From Solibacillus sp. FSL W7-1436 (GTDB taxonomy: Bacteria; Bacillota; Bacilli; Bacillales_A; Planococcaceae), in the NCBI RefSeq assembly GCF_038007305.1, contig NZ_JBBOWV010000001.1, positions 2,656,501 to 2,720,500 on the forward strand: a DNA stretch of 64,000 bases, given 5' to 3'. A program made the position numbers and the translations under genes. Below, piece by piece: positions 26,095-35,005 of the stretch. Within the stretch, counting starts at the first letter, position 1. Each line of letters opens with the position of its first letter. The notes under the pieces are model-generated. The model searched no databases and was not told where the DNA came from. It worked only from the letters and a program-made list of their open reading frames with translations.

Positions 26095-27069
26095 TTGAAA
26101 AAGTGGTTTGTTTCTATTGTTGTATTGTTCGTATTTTTGAGTAGTTCTTCACAAATTCAGGCGGCGTATAATAGCTATGTTGTTATCGATGCGGAAAATG
26201 GGCGGACATTAATGGGTGTGAATGAACATGCACGCCTGCCGATAGCCAGCCTGACAAAAATCTGGACGGCCCTGGTTGTTCTGGAAAACAGTGAGCTTAC
26301 CGATGAAGTGGTGGTTTCGAGGGAAGCCGCGCTAGTGGAAGGTTCATCCATTTATTTACTGGAAAATGAGACATATACGATTGACTACTTGCTTCATGGT
26401 TTAATGATGCAATCAGGAAATGACGCTGCTACGGCGCTGGCAGAACATGTTGGCGGATCTGTAGAAGGCTTTGTAAGGCTGATGAACGAGAAGGCCGAGC
26501 TTTATCAGTTGAATGAAACAACTTTTACAAATCCTACAGGGCTGCACAATGAAGCCCATCTTTCCTCTGCCTACGACACGGCTAAAATGCTGCAGATTGC
26601 AATGATGAATCCTCAGTTCAGAAAAATTGCTTCTACACAAAATTTTTCGGATGGCAGACAGTGGAAAAATAAGCACCGACTGATGCATGAGAAGATAGGA
26701 GCCATCGCTGGGAAAACAGGCTATACGAAAGTGGCCGGTCGAACATTGGCAACTTACTTTGAACGGGAAGAAAAATCATTTGTCGTCGTTACGATCAATG
26801 AAGGAAATGACTGGAATATCCACCGTAACCTGGCGGATTTCATCGACAACAATTTTGAAAAGCAAACGATTGTGAAAAAAGGGAAATATAATGCGAACGG
26901 ACTGGCAATCGAGTTGAATGAACCGTTCCAAATGCTGCTGCATAAAAAAGAACGGCCGGATTTTGAACATATCGTGAAAGTGTCAAGGCTGAAAGGTTCG
27001 GATCGGGGAGTCTGGCTTTTATACGCAGATGAAGCGCTCGTATCCTCACAGCTCGTTACAGTAAAATAA
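26095..27069 (+). CDS. D-alanyl-D-alanine carboxypeptidase (DacB/DacF type)
   Basis: A 324-residue low-molecular-mass penicillin-binding protein with a signal peptide (about 1-23). Motifs are S52-L-T-K55, S107-G-N109 and K207-T-G209. It trims pentapeptides and limits cross-linking. In B. subtilis dacB (spore cortex PBP5*) occupies this position after scpAB, so a spore role is likely. It is shorter than PBP5* (382), with a reduced C-terminal domain. TTG start after AAAGGAG. Confidence 0.9.
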   Translation: MKKWFVSIVVLFVFLSSSSQIQAAYNSYVVIDAENGRTLMGVNEHARLPIASLTKIWTALVVLENSELTDEVVVSREAALVEGSSIYLLENETYTIDYLLHGLMMQSGNDAATALAEHVGGSVEGFVRLMNEKAELYQLNETTFTNPTGLHNEAHLSSAYDTAKMLQIAMMNPQFRKIASTQNFSDGRQWKNKHRLMHEKIGAIAGKTGYTKVAGRTLATYFEREEKSFVVVTINEGNDWNIHRNLADFIDNNFEKQTIVKKGKYNANGLAIELNEPFQMLLHKKERPDFEHIVKVSRLKGSDRGVWLLYADEALVSSQLVTVK

Positions 27070-27136
27070 TCTGTAAAGTGAATTGGTTTAACTTCAGGTA
27101 TGAAGAAAAGTTCCAAGGAGTTCCAAAAAAGGAAGT

Positions 27137-27182
27137 CAGCTGTCGTCGCATCATGCGACAACGGCTGGCCCACATTTAGGCC
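27137..27182. other. strong structured element between dac and rluB
   Basis: The 327-bp gap 27070-27396 contains no gene. CAGCTGT (27137-27143) pairs with ACGGCTG (27161-27167, one G-U) and, across one C/A mismatch, GTCGCA (27145-27150) pairs with TGCGAC (27154-27159) over loop TCA. A second stem GGCC-N8-GGCC (27167-27182) adjoins it. There is no T tract, so it is not a clean terminator. The rest of the gap is AT-rich with an AGGTG ribosome site for rluB. B. subtilis has spmA and spmB here. Confidence 0.6.
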
Positions 27183-27396
27183 TTATAACTAAATCGAGAC
27201 ACAATGACGCGATGACGTAATTGATTAAGTTTGGAAAGTATGACATAATTTTTATTCGTTAAGGATTTATTTTCGCTCGTATTTGTGGATTACAGCAATA
27301 ATATTTAATAATTAACAGAGCAGTAAATGAAAAGTGCAGATACGAATGCTGAAGAAGTATGCGTCTTTGCAGTTTATCAATCAATGAGGTGAACTT

Positions 27397-28140
27397 ATGG
27401 AAAGATTACAAAAAGTGATTGCCTATGCAGGCGTTGCATCACGACGTAAAGCAGAGCAATTGATCGTAGAAGGTAAAGTAAAAGTAAATGGAGTCGTAGT
27501 TAAAGAGCTTGGTACAAAAGTATCCAACTCGGACACGATTGAAGTAGAAGGCGTAAAACTTGAAAAAGAAGATAAAGTATATTTCCTGCTATATAAACCA
27601 CGTGCCTATATTTCGGCAGTTACTGATGATAAAGGTCGAAAAACAGTAACGGATATTTTTAAAAAGCATGTCCATCAGCGAATTTTTCCGGTAGGTCGTT
27701 TAGATTATGATACGACAGGATTACTGTTATTAACGAATGACGGCGAGTTTTCAAACTTGATGACACATCCGAAATTCAAAATCGACAAAACGTATATTGC
27801 GCGTGTTAAAGGGATTCCAACAAAACAAGGTTTAATGAAACTGCAAAATGGAATTAAGCTGGAAGACGGAAAAACAGCCCCGGCAAAAGTAAGCATGACA
27901 AGCTTTGATGAGAATGCCGGTAAAGCGATTTGTGAGATTACGATCCATGAAGGGCGAAATCGTCAAGTTCGCCGTATGTTCGAAGCAATCGGTACACCTG
28001 TCGTGAAACTAAAACGCGAGCGCTTTGCATTTTTGGATCTAACAGGACTTAGCCCGGGCGAATACCGTCAGCTGACAAAACATGAAGTAAAACTACTGCG
28101 TGTATTAGCTGAAACAGGGAAAATCGATTTTAACAGTTAA
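27397..28140 (+). CDS. rluB: 23S rRNA pseudouridine synthase RluB
   Basis: A 247-residue RsuA/RluB-family enzyme: an S4 domain at about 1-55 (MERLQKVIAYAGVASRRKAE) and a catalytic domain with GRLDYDTTG, catalytic D103, and NRQVRRMFEAIG. It modifies 23S rRNA helix 80 region. Position upstream of resA equals B. subtilis ypuL. Confidence 0.95.
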   Translation: MERLQKVIAYAGVASRRKAEQLIVEGKVKVNGVVVKELGTKVSNSDTIEVEGVKLEKEDKVYFLLYKPRAYISAVTDDKGRKTVTDIFKKHVHQRIFPVGRLDYDTTGLLLLTNDGEFSNLMTHPKFKIDKTYIARVKGIPTKQGLMKLQNGIKLEDGKTAPAKVSMTSFDENAGKAICEITIHEGRNRQVRRMFEAIGTPVVKLKRERFAFLDLTGLSPGEYRQLTKHEVKLLRVLAETGKIDFNS

Positions 28141-28245
28141 TTGGTTAAGATATTCTAAACCATTGTGAAAGAAAAGAATTTAATTTTTGTAATAATTTGC
28201 TATAATAGGCAACAGTAGTTGCTGAAGTGGAAGGGGGTTTTTTAT

Positions 28246-28779
28246 TTGGAAAAAAAGAAACAACGTTCTGTGACTCGCGGTATCATTTTAACCATTTTAG
28301 CAATCGCAATCGGATATACAGTTTATGCTGCCGTAACGAAAGATAAGATTAATATTGTACAAGCCGGGGCACAGGCGCCTGATTTTGAAGTAGTAGATTT
28401 GCAAGGGAATAAGCATAGATTGAAAGACTACGAGGGAAAGGGTGTCGTACTGAACTTCTGGGGTACATGGTGTGAACCGTGTGAACGTGAATTCCCTGCA
28501 ATGACTCGTCAATATGCGGCGTTTAAGCACCATGATGTTCAGATTATCGCAGTTAACTTCGCACAGTCAGAATTTGAAGTAAAAAAATATGTGGCTAATA
28601 TGGGAATGACCTTCCCGGTTGCGATCGATAAAACGAAGAGTGTTTTCACAGCCTATAATATTGGACCCCTGCCTACATCAATTTTCATTAAACCCGACGG
28701 TACAATAGACCGTATTATTACTGGAGAAATGACCGAAGGAGAAATTGTGCAATATATGGAGTCAATAAAGCCGGAATAG
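28246..28779 (+). CDS. resA: thiol-disulfide oxidoreductase ResA
   Basis: A 177-residue membrane-anchored thioredoxin (helix about 12-30) that reduces apocytochrome c thiols outside the membrane. Active site is W-C76-E-P-C79, the typical CEPC of ResA. It begins at TTG 28246, 8 nt after AAGGGGG; the frame's upstream start at 28219 precedes that site. First of resABCDE. Confidence 0.95.
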   Translation: MEKKKQRSVTRGIILTILAIAIGYTVYAAVTKDKINIVQAGAQAPDFEVVDLQGNKHRLKDYEGKGVVLNFWGTWCEPCEREFPAMTRQYAAFKHHDVQIIAVNFAQSEFEVKKYVANMGMTFPVAIDKTKSVFTAYNIGPLPTSIFIKPDGTIDRIITGEMTEGEIVQYMESIKPE

Positions 28780-28792
28780 GAGTTTTTACGCA

Positions 28793-30451
28793 ATGAATAA
28801 ACTACTTTGTGAATGCGGGCATGAAAATCCTGAAGGTACAACACTCTGCCAAAAATGCGGTTCTCCATTATCCGCAGAGGAAAAAAACAAAAAAATTGCA
28901 GATATGCGGTACGAAGGGTCGGCCATACGTTCAAAAACTTATAATAAGTCAATTATTGATAAGATTTGGAATTTTTTCTCAAGTGTTAAAGTCGGAATTA
29001 CGCTCATTATTATCAATTTAATAGCAGCATCAATTGGTACAATCCTCCCTCAGGAGTTCTACATAAGCGTAGCGACAGACGCGGAAAAGGAAAAGTACTA
29101 TTCAGATGTTTATGGATGGTTCGGTGAAATATACTACGCGTTAGGTTTATCGGATCTTTATTCATCCCTATGGTTCCAATTACTTGTATTAATGTTAGGT
29201 GTGTCCATTATTATTGCAAGTATTGATAGAGGTATTCCATTACATAAATCTTTAAAAAATCAGCGGGTCAAACGACATATAAACTTTATGAAGCGTCAGC
29301 GAATTATTGGTGAAGGAAAACCAACTGAAACGTCTGAACAAACGCTTCAGCTCGTTGAACAGTCTTTAAAAAAATTAAAATACAACGTCCGACGCGAAGA
29401 TAATTCCATTTTAGCGGAACGCGGACGGTTTTCACGCTATGGTGCCTACGTAAACCATGTCGGATTGATCGTCTTTATAATCGGAGTCATGCTCCATTTA
29501 GTACCGGGCATGTACGTGGATGAATCGATGTGGCTTCGTGAAGGTGAAACACGTGCCGTACCGGGAATGGACGGGTACTTCCTGAAGAACGATAAATTTA
29601 TTCTGGAAACATACGACAATGTTCCGCAAGGCGAACAGATCAAACAAGGGGTCAATGTAGTCGCAAAGAATTTCCAGACGGACGTGACCTTGTATAAACA
29701 GAAAGAAAACAGCGTACCCGGACAGGCAGATAACCTGGAAGAAGTGAAACAGTACGGAATTCAGGTAAACCATCCGCTTAAACATGAGGGGTATGCATTT
29801 TACCAGATGGATTTCCGTTTAAATGAAATTAAAACAATGGTATTTGATTTAACGAATAAGGAAACGGAACAATCGCTTGGCCAAATAAGCATTGATCTAA
29901 CGAACCCGCAGGAAGTGTATACGCTCGAAAATGGTGCACAAGTCGAATTAATGGGTTTTTATCCTGACTTTTCAGGTTTTAAGGAAGGGGTACCGCAAAC
30001 TGCGACCCAAACACCGAACAATCCGGCATTTATTTTCAAAATGATCACCCCTGAAACACCGGAAGGAGAGACAAGCTTTGTCGCGATCCAGCAAACACTG
30101 GAGCCTGAAGGTGACAATATGTATAAAATGAAGTTCGCGAATGTGGAAACACGCCATATGTCGGGTTTAACGATCCGTTATGACCGGACAATCCCTATAT
30201 TAATCGTAGGGGGAATTATCTTTATGATCGGTGTGGCAATCGGTTCCTATTGGAATCATCGCCGTATATGGGTTGAACAGCTGTCGGATGGAACGGTTCG
30301 CTTGGCAGCACATACGAATAAAAACTGGTTTAGTATGAAAAAAGATTTAGATGCATTAACGAAGCATGCTCATTTACCGCAATACGTAGATCAACAGGAA
30401 CTAGAAAACAATGAACATGTTGAAACAGAAAAGGATGGTAAAACCTTATGA
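28793..30451 (+). CDS. resB: cytochrome c biogenesis protein ResB
   Basis: A 552-residue System II component. N-terminal zinc ribbon CECGHENPEGTTLCQKCG is cytoplasmic; membrane helices lie near 63-85, 125-145, 220-240 and 465-485, with a large external domain between the last two. With ResC it moves haem across the membrane and attaches it to apocytochrome c. Overlaps resC as ATGA. Confidence 0.95.
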   Translation: MNKLLCECGHENPEGTTLCQKCGSPLSAEEKNKKIADMRYEGSAIRSKTYNKSIIDKIWNFFSSVKVGITLIIINLIAASIGTILPQEFYISVATDAEKEKYYSDVYGWFGEIYYALGLSDLYSSLWFQLLVLMLGVSIIIASIDRGIPLHKSLKNQRVKRHINFMKRQRIIGEGKPTETSEQTLQLVEQSLKKLKYNVRREDNSILAERGRFSRYGAYVNHVGLIVFIIGVMLHLVPGMYVDESMWLREGETRAVPGMDGYFLKNDKFILETYDNVPQGEQIKQGVNVVAKNFQTDVTLYKQKENSVPGQADNLEEVKQYGIQVNHPLKHEGYAFYQMDFRLNEIKTMVFDLTNKETEQSLGQISIDLTNPQEVYTLENGAQVELMGFYPDFSGFKEGVPQTATQTPNNPAFIFKMITPETPEGETSFVAIQQTLEPEGDNMYKMKFANVETRHMSGLTIRYDRTIPILIVGGIIFMIGVAIGSYWNHRRIWVEQLSDGTVRLAAHTNKNWFSMKKDLDALTKHAHLPQYVDQQELENNEHVETEKDGKTL

Positions 30452-31632
30452 GTTTAATCGATTTAAGCGGTTATTTACTGTACGCTGCATTCATTTCTTA
30501 CTTAGTAGGTACATTTTTATTTGCAGGCGCAATTAAAGTGAAAAATGACACAGCAGCAGCACGGGCAGATAAATACGGTAAAATTGCCCTTGTAGTTACA
30601 ATTATCGGCTTTGTTGCACAGTTGGGTTATTTCATTACGCGCTGGATGTATACAGGACATGCACCGGTTAGTAATATGTTCGAATTTACTACGGCATTCG
30701 GTATGTTCATCGTACTATCGTTTATCGTCATTTACATTACGTATAAAGTTGCGGCATTAGGTGTTGTTGCTTTACCAATTGCATTATTGATCATTGCCTA
30801 TGCCTCTATGTTCCCGACAGAGGTAAGTCCTTTAGTCCCTTCGCTGCAAAGTCATTGGCTGACAATTCATGTTACAACTGCAGCATTGGGCCAGTCGATT
30901 TTTGGAATCAGTGCAGTAGCCGGACTTATTTACCTGCTGAGAAATGTAAATATGAACGAGCGCTCTAAAGAAAGTTTTTGGCTGGAAACAGTTATGTTCT
31001 GCTGTGTACTGGTTGTAGGGTTTGTTGCGGCAACGGTGACATTCAATGCGATGGATTATGAAGCGAAGTATGAATATGTTGATACATTGGATCAGGTCAG
31101 TACTTCTACCTATTTGATGCCGGCTATTTTTGGGATGAATGAATATGTGGAACTTTCTGAAGACCGTATGACACCGTTATTCGAGCTGCCGGCACTGATT
31201 GACGCACGGAAACTGACAACTGTTTTCTGGTCTGTTTTATTCGGCACAATCATTTATCTGCTGATACGACTGATCTTTAGAAGAAAGATAGCGACAATGT
31301 TCCAGCCATTAGTGAAAAGGGTCAACTCGACACTGATGGACGAAATTGCCTACCGCTCGATCCTTATTGCTTTTCCGATCTTTACATTAGGCGCGCTAAT
31401 TTTTGCGATGATCTGGGCACAGGAGGCATGGGGCCGATTTTGGGGCTGGGATCCGAAAGAAGTATGGGCACTTATTACATGGCTTTTCTATGCGGCCTTT
31501 TTACACCTTCGCCTGTCGAAAGGCTGGGAAGGAAGGAAGAGTGCATGGCTTACGGTAATTGGTTTCCTTATTATTTTGTTCAATTTAGTCGTTGTTAATC
31601 TAGTTATTGCGGGATTACACTCTTACGCATAA
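30448..31632 (+). CDS. resC: cytochrome c biogenesis protein ResC (CcsA/CcsB family)
   Basis: A 394-residue protein with about eight membrane helices. The haem-handling tryptophan-rich motif WAQEAWGRFWGWDPKEVWALITW is at about 322-344, with flanking conserved histidines (HVTTAALGQ, LHLRLSKGW). It is the haem channel of the System II machine with ResB, to which it is coupled by ATGA. Confidence 0.96.
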   Translation: MSLIDLSGYLLYAAFISYLVGTFLFAGAIKVKNDTAAARADKYGKIALVVTIIGFVAQLGYFITRWMYTGHAPVSNMFEFTTAFGMFIVLSFIVIYITYKVAALGVVALPIALLIIAYASMFPTEVSPLVPSLQSHWLTIHVTTAALGQSIFGISAVAGLIYLLRNVNMNERSKESFWLETVMFCCVLVVGFVAATVTFNAMDYEAKYEYVDTLDQVSTSTYLMPAIFGMNEYVELSEDRMTPLFELPALIDARKLTTVFWSVLFGTIIYLLIRLIFRRKIATMFQPLVKRVNSTLMDEIAYRSILIAFPIFTLGALIFAMIWAQEAWGRFWGWDPKEVWALITWLFYAAFLHLRLSKGWEGRKSAWLTVIGFLIILFNLVVVNLVIAGLHSYA

Positions 31633-31723
31633 GGTGACAGGAATTTACTTTTTATACTATTATTAAAACAATTTCGCTAGTTTCCAATTCTATGCAAAAT
31701 AATTAATAAACTGTCATAAAGTT

Positions 31724-31760
31724 AGAAAAGTTCAATCGGAATGATTGGGCTTTTCTTTTC
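31724..31760 (+). terminator. partial terminator between resC and resD
   Basis: AGAAAAGTTCAATC pairs with GATTGGGCTTTTCT (two G-U pairs) around GGAAT, then TTTTC. It separates resABC from resDE, which may also be read from their own promoter. Confidence 0.65.
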
Positions 31761-31822
31761 AATCGTTCACTAAAAAGGTACAATAGAGAAGAGAAATAGA
31801 GTTTTTGAAAGGGGCAACATCA

Positions 31823-32539
31823 GTGTCTGAAAATATTTCTGTGTTAATTGTGGATGACGAGGATCGAATTCGTCGTTTGTTAAAAATGTATTTAGAGCGT
31901 GAAGGCTATTTAGTAGAAGAAGCGGAAAATGGAGAACAAGCACTTTCGATGGCACTTGAAAAAGATTATCATTGTATTTTGTTGGATATTATGATGCCTG
32001 AAAAAGATGGTTTGGAAGTTTGTGCTGAACTGCGCGAAAAGAAAACAACGCCTATTATATTGTTGACGGCAAAAGGTGAAGAAGCTAACCGTGTACAAGG
32101 TTTTGAGCTTGGTGCGGATGATTATATCGTGAAACCATTTAGTCCGCGGGAAGTCGTATTACGTGTAAAAGCAATATTACGACGTTCAGCAGTATTTTCA
32201 CCTGTTTCAAATGCTTCATCATCTAAAGATTTAGTTGTATTCCCGCATTTAACAATCGACCATGATGCGCATCGTGTAACAGCAGATGGAACGGAAGTAA
32301 ATTTAACACCGAAAGAATACGAATTATTATACTTTTTGGCGAAGTCACCCGATAAAGTATTCGACCGTGAACAATTATTAAAAGAAGTTTGGCATTATGA
32401 TTTCTTTGGTGATCTGCGCACAGTCGATACACATGTTAAGCGCCTGCGTGAAAAGCTGAACCGTGTCTCCGAAGATGCAGCGAAAATGATCGTAACGGTT
32501 TGGGGAGTAGGCTATAAATTCGAGGTTGTAAATGATTAG
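31823..32539 (+). CDS. resD: response regulator ResD (OmpR family)
   Basis: A 238-residue regulator. Receiver at 1-120 with D55 (LLDIMMP) as phosphoacceptor and K106 (VKPFSP); OmpR winged helix at about 140-235. It activates cytochrome biogenesis, respiration and nitrate/nitrite anaerobic genes. Start is GTG 31823, 8 nt after AAAGGGG; the TTG at 31805 lies before that site. Overlaps resE by 8 nt. Confidence 0.95.
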   Translation: MSENISVLIVDDEDRIRRLLKMYLEREGYLVEEAENGEQALSMALEKDYHCILLDIMMPEKDGLEVCAELREKKTTPIILLTAKGEEANRVQGFELGADDYIVKPFSPREVVLRVKAILRRSAVFSPVSNASSSKDLVVFPHLTIDHDAHRVTADGTEVNLTPKEYELLYFLAKSPDKVFDREQLLKEVWHYDFFGDLRTVDTHVKRLREKLNRVSEDAAKMIVTVWGVGYKFEVVND

Positions 32540-34307
32540 AATAGCAACAAGTATTGTCGGGAAGCTATGGGTAACCATTTTGCTTCTCGTTTCATTTGTC
32601 CTGTTTATTTTCACAATTTTCATGTTGGAGTTTCTTGAAAACTATCATAACGAACAGTCCGAGGCTTCATTAAGACAAACAGCTGCAGCGATTGCAAGCA
32701 TCATCGATGAAGAAGAAATCGATGATAAGCAGTTTGCGATCATTTCGGAATTGTTGACGGAAACGACAAACGTACTAATCGCCAAAAGTTCAGATGAAAT
32801 ACTGTATGCAAGACAAGAAGGCATCAATAAAGAAGAAATTCAGAAAAAAATTGTAAGCAGTAAAGCGTTTGAAGAAGTATATGCATCATCGGAACCGATC
32901 GTAAAGGAACTGACGCTGCCTTCGAACCGGGAAGAAGCGAGCAACTCCGACTATATTGTATTAGGTTTCCCGCTGAAAAGTGTTGAAGATTTACATGGGG
33001 CCGTCTTTATATACAAAAATCCCGATGCTTTACACCAGACTAGTAATGAAACAACTAAAATTGTTGTTTTAGCAGCTGCTATTGCATTTATACTGACGAC
33101 AATTTTTGCTTTTTTCCTTTCTTCTAAAATAACACTTCCATTGCGTAAAATGAGAGAGCATGCATTCGAATTGGCAAAGGGCCGTTTTGATTCGAAAATT
33201 GAAACAAAGCAAAATGATGAAATTGGTCAGCTTGCCGTTGCGTTCAATCAGATGGGCCGTCAATTGAAGCATCATTTAGAAGTGATCAATCAGGAGAAAG
33301 AACAATTATCAAGTATTTTAACATCGATGACTGATTCCGTTATTACATTTAATCGCGATAAAACGATTTTAGTAAGCAATCCTCCTGCTGAACGGCTACT
33401 GCAAAAATGGTTCGTCGAAAACGGCTTGGACAGCTCAAAGCCGATACCGGATGAACTGTATCAAATGCTTGATCATGTACTGAGTTTCGAGGATCAGCTG
33501 GACGAAGAGTTTGAAATGGGCAAATCCTATTACAGTATAACGATCAGTCCTCTCTACAGCAGGGATTCCATTCGTGGTGCAGTCGCTGTTATACGCGATA
33601 AAACCGAAGAAACGAAACTGGAAAAACTGAAATCGGATTTCATCGCCAATGTATCACATGAGCTCCGTACACCAATCGCGATGCTCCAAGGCTATTCTGA
33701 AGCGATTATTGACGGGGTAGTAACGACAGAGGAAGAACGTATCGATATGATCCGGGTAATATACGATGAATCACAGCGTATGAGCCGTCTCGTAACGGAT
33801 CTGCTTGACCTGGCGCGGATGGAATCGGGACATATGAGTCTGTATAAGGAAGATGTGCCATTGGTTGCGGTAATTGAACGAATGACCCATAAGTTTGACC
33901 AGACAGCGAAAGAAAAGCATGTGCACCTGCGGATTGAAACGGACTTTTCGGATAAAACGCTTATTTCGATTGATGAGGACCGCATCGAACAAGTATTAAC
34001 GAACTTGATCGACAATGCGATTCGCCATACACCTGCGGATGGATCAGTAACGGTTTCAATGGTTAATGAGCAAAACTATGCGAAAATTCAAATCAAGGAT
34101 ACAGGGCAGGGCATTCCGCAAGATGATTTGCCGTATGTATTTGAACGATTCTACAAAGCAGATAAAGCCCGTACACGATCGAAAGGCGGAACAGGCTTAG
34201 GTTTGGCCATTACGAAAAACATTGTGGAAGCACATAACGGCAGAATCTCTGTTGATAGTGTCGAACAGCAAGGAACAATCTTTACTTTTTACTTGCCATT
34301 CTCTTAA
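32532..34307 (+). CDS. resE: sensor histidine kinase ResE
   Basis: A 591-residue kinase: two membrane helices (about 10-32 and 176-197) around a periplasm-facing sensor domain, HAMP (about 198-250), PAS (about 262-360), HisKA with H376 in NVSHELRTP, and a HATPase with NLIDNAIRHT, DTGQGI and GGTGLGLAI. Phosphorylates ResD in response to oxygen limitation or nitric oxide in B. subtilis. Confidence 0.95.
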   Translation: MIRIATSIVGKLWVTILLLVSFVLFIFTIFMLEFLENYHNEQSEASLRQTAAAIASIIDEEEIDDKQFAIISELLTETTNVLIAKSSDEILYARQEGINKEEIQKKIVSSKAFEEVYASSEPIVKELTLPSNREEASNSDYIVLGFPLKSVEDLHGAVFIYKNPDALHQTSNETTKIVVLAAAIAFILTTIFAFFLSSKITLPLRKMREHAFELAKGRFDSKIETKQNDEIGQLAVAFNQMGRQLKHHLEVINQEKEQLSSILTSMTDSVITFNRDKTILVSNPPAERLLQKWFVENGLDSSKPIPDELYQMLDHVLSFEDQLDEEFEMGKSYYSITISPLYSRDSIRGAVAVIRDKTEETKLEKLKSDFIANVSHELRTPIAMLQGYSEAIIDGVVTTEEERIDMIRVIYDESQRMSRLVTDLLDLARMESGHMSLYKEDVPLVAVIERMTHKFDQTAKEKHVHLRIETDFSDKTLISIDEDRIEQVLTNLIDNAIRHTPADGSVTVSMVNEQNYAKIQIKDTGQGIPQDDLPYVFERFYKADKARTRSKGGTGLGLAITKNIVEAHNGRISVDSVEQQGTIFTFYLPFS

Positions 34308-34337
34308 TTATATTGGGGTAATGGAATTATGAAGTTT

Positions 34338-34388
34338 GAAAAAAGTTTATCATTTTGAATCGTTCAAAGTGATAAACTTTTCTTTTTA
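34338..34388 (+). terminator. terminator after resE
   Basis: AAAAGTTTATCA-TTTTGAA pairs with TTCAAAG-TGATAAACTTTT around TCG, then CTTTTT. It ends the res transcript before sigX. Confidence 0.85.
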
Positions 34389-34419
34389 ATGAACCAGTTC
34401 GTTCGTAACGGATGATTAG

Positions 34420-34445
34420 TGTAACTTTTTTGTTTCGAAAACGAC
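34420..34445 (+). promoter_or_regulatory. sigma-X autoregulatory promoter
   Basis: TGTAAC (34420-34425), 16 bp, CGAC (34442-34445), the B. subtilis sigma-X pattern TGTAAC-N16/17-CGAC, placed 27 bp before the sigX start and just after the resE terminator. It implies that SigX transcribes its own operon. Confidence 0.75.
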
Positions 34446-34471
34446 AAATTACGTGAATGGAGGTGGGATGG

Positions 34472-35005
34472 GTGCAGCAATCCATTTTCCATCGATTATA
34501 CGATACGTATCATCAGGATGTTTTTAATTTCTTATTTTACTTAGTGAAAAATCGTACCGCAGCCGAGGATCTTGCCCACGAAGTGTACGTTCGTGTATTA
34601 AAATCATACGACCGGTTCGAAGGGAAAAGTTCTGAAAAAACTTGGCTGTTCTCTATAGCGAAAAATGTGGCGATCGACTATTTCAGAAAAAAACAGGTTC
34701 GGGATAAACATGCATTTACAGCATTTGACTGGGAGACAGAGCAACTCGTAAGCCCAGTCCCTTCACCGGAACAATTTACCGAATTAAATGATCAGCTCCA
34801 TCAATTGCTCGTTGCGTTGGAAGAGTGTTCGGGTGATCAGAAAATGGTCATTATTATGCGGTTTATTCAGGAACTTTCAATTCAGGAAACAGCGGAGATA
34901 TTAGGATGGACGACCGGAAAAGTGAAAACGACACAGCACCGTGCTTTAAAGAATCTGCGGCTGCTATTGGAAGCGCAAGAAGGAAGGGAGGCGAATCCAT
35001 TATGA
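34472..35005 (+). CDS. sigX: ECF sigma factor SigX
   Basis: A 177-residue ECF sigma factor: region 2 (AAEDLAHEVYVRVLKSYDRFEGKSS) and region 4 HTH (LSIQETAEILGWTTGKVKTTQHRALKNL). Regulates envelope charge and cationic peptide resistance genes in B. subtilis. GTG at 34472 lies 8 nt after GGAGG; the ATG at 34457 precedes that site. Stop overlaps the rsiX start as ATGA. Confidence 0.93.
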   Translation: MQQSIFHRLYDTYHQDVFNFLFYLVKNRTAAEDLAHEVYVRVLKSYDRFEGKSSEKTWLFSIAKNVAIDYFRKKQVRDKHAFTAFDWETEQLVSPVPSPEQFTELNDQLHQLLVALEECSGDQKMVIIMRFIQELSIQETAEILGWTTGKVKTTQHRALKNLRLLLEAQEGREANPL

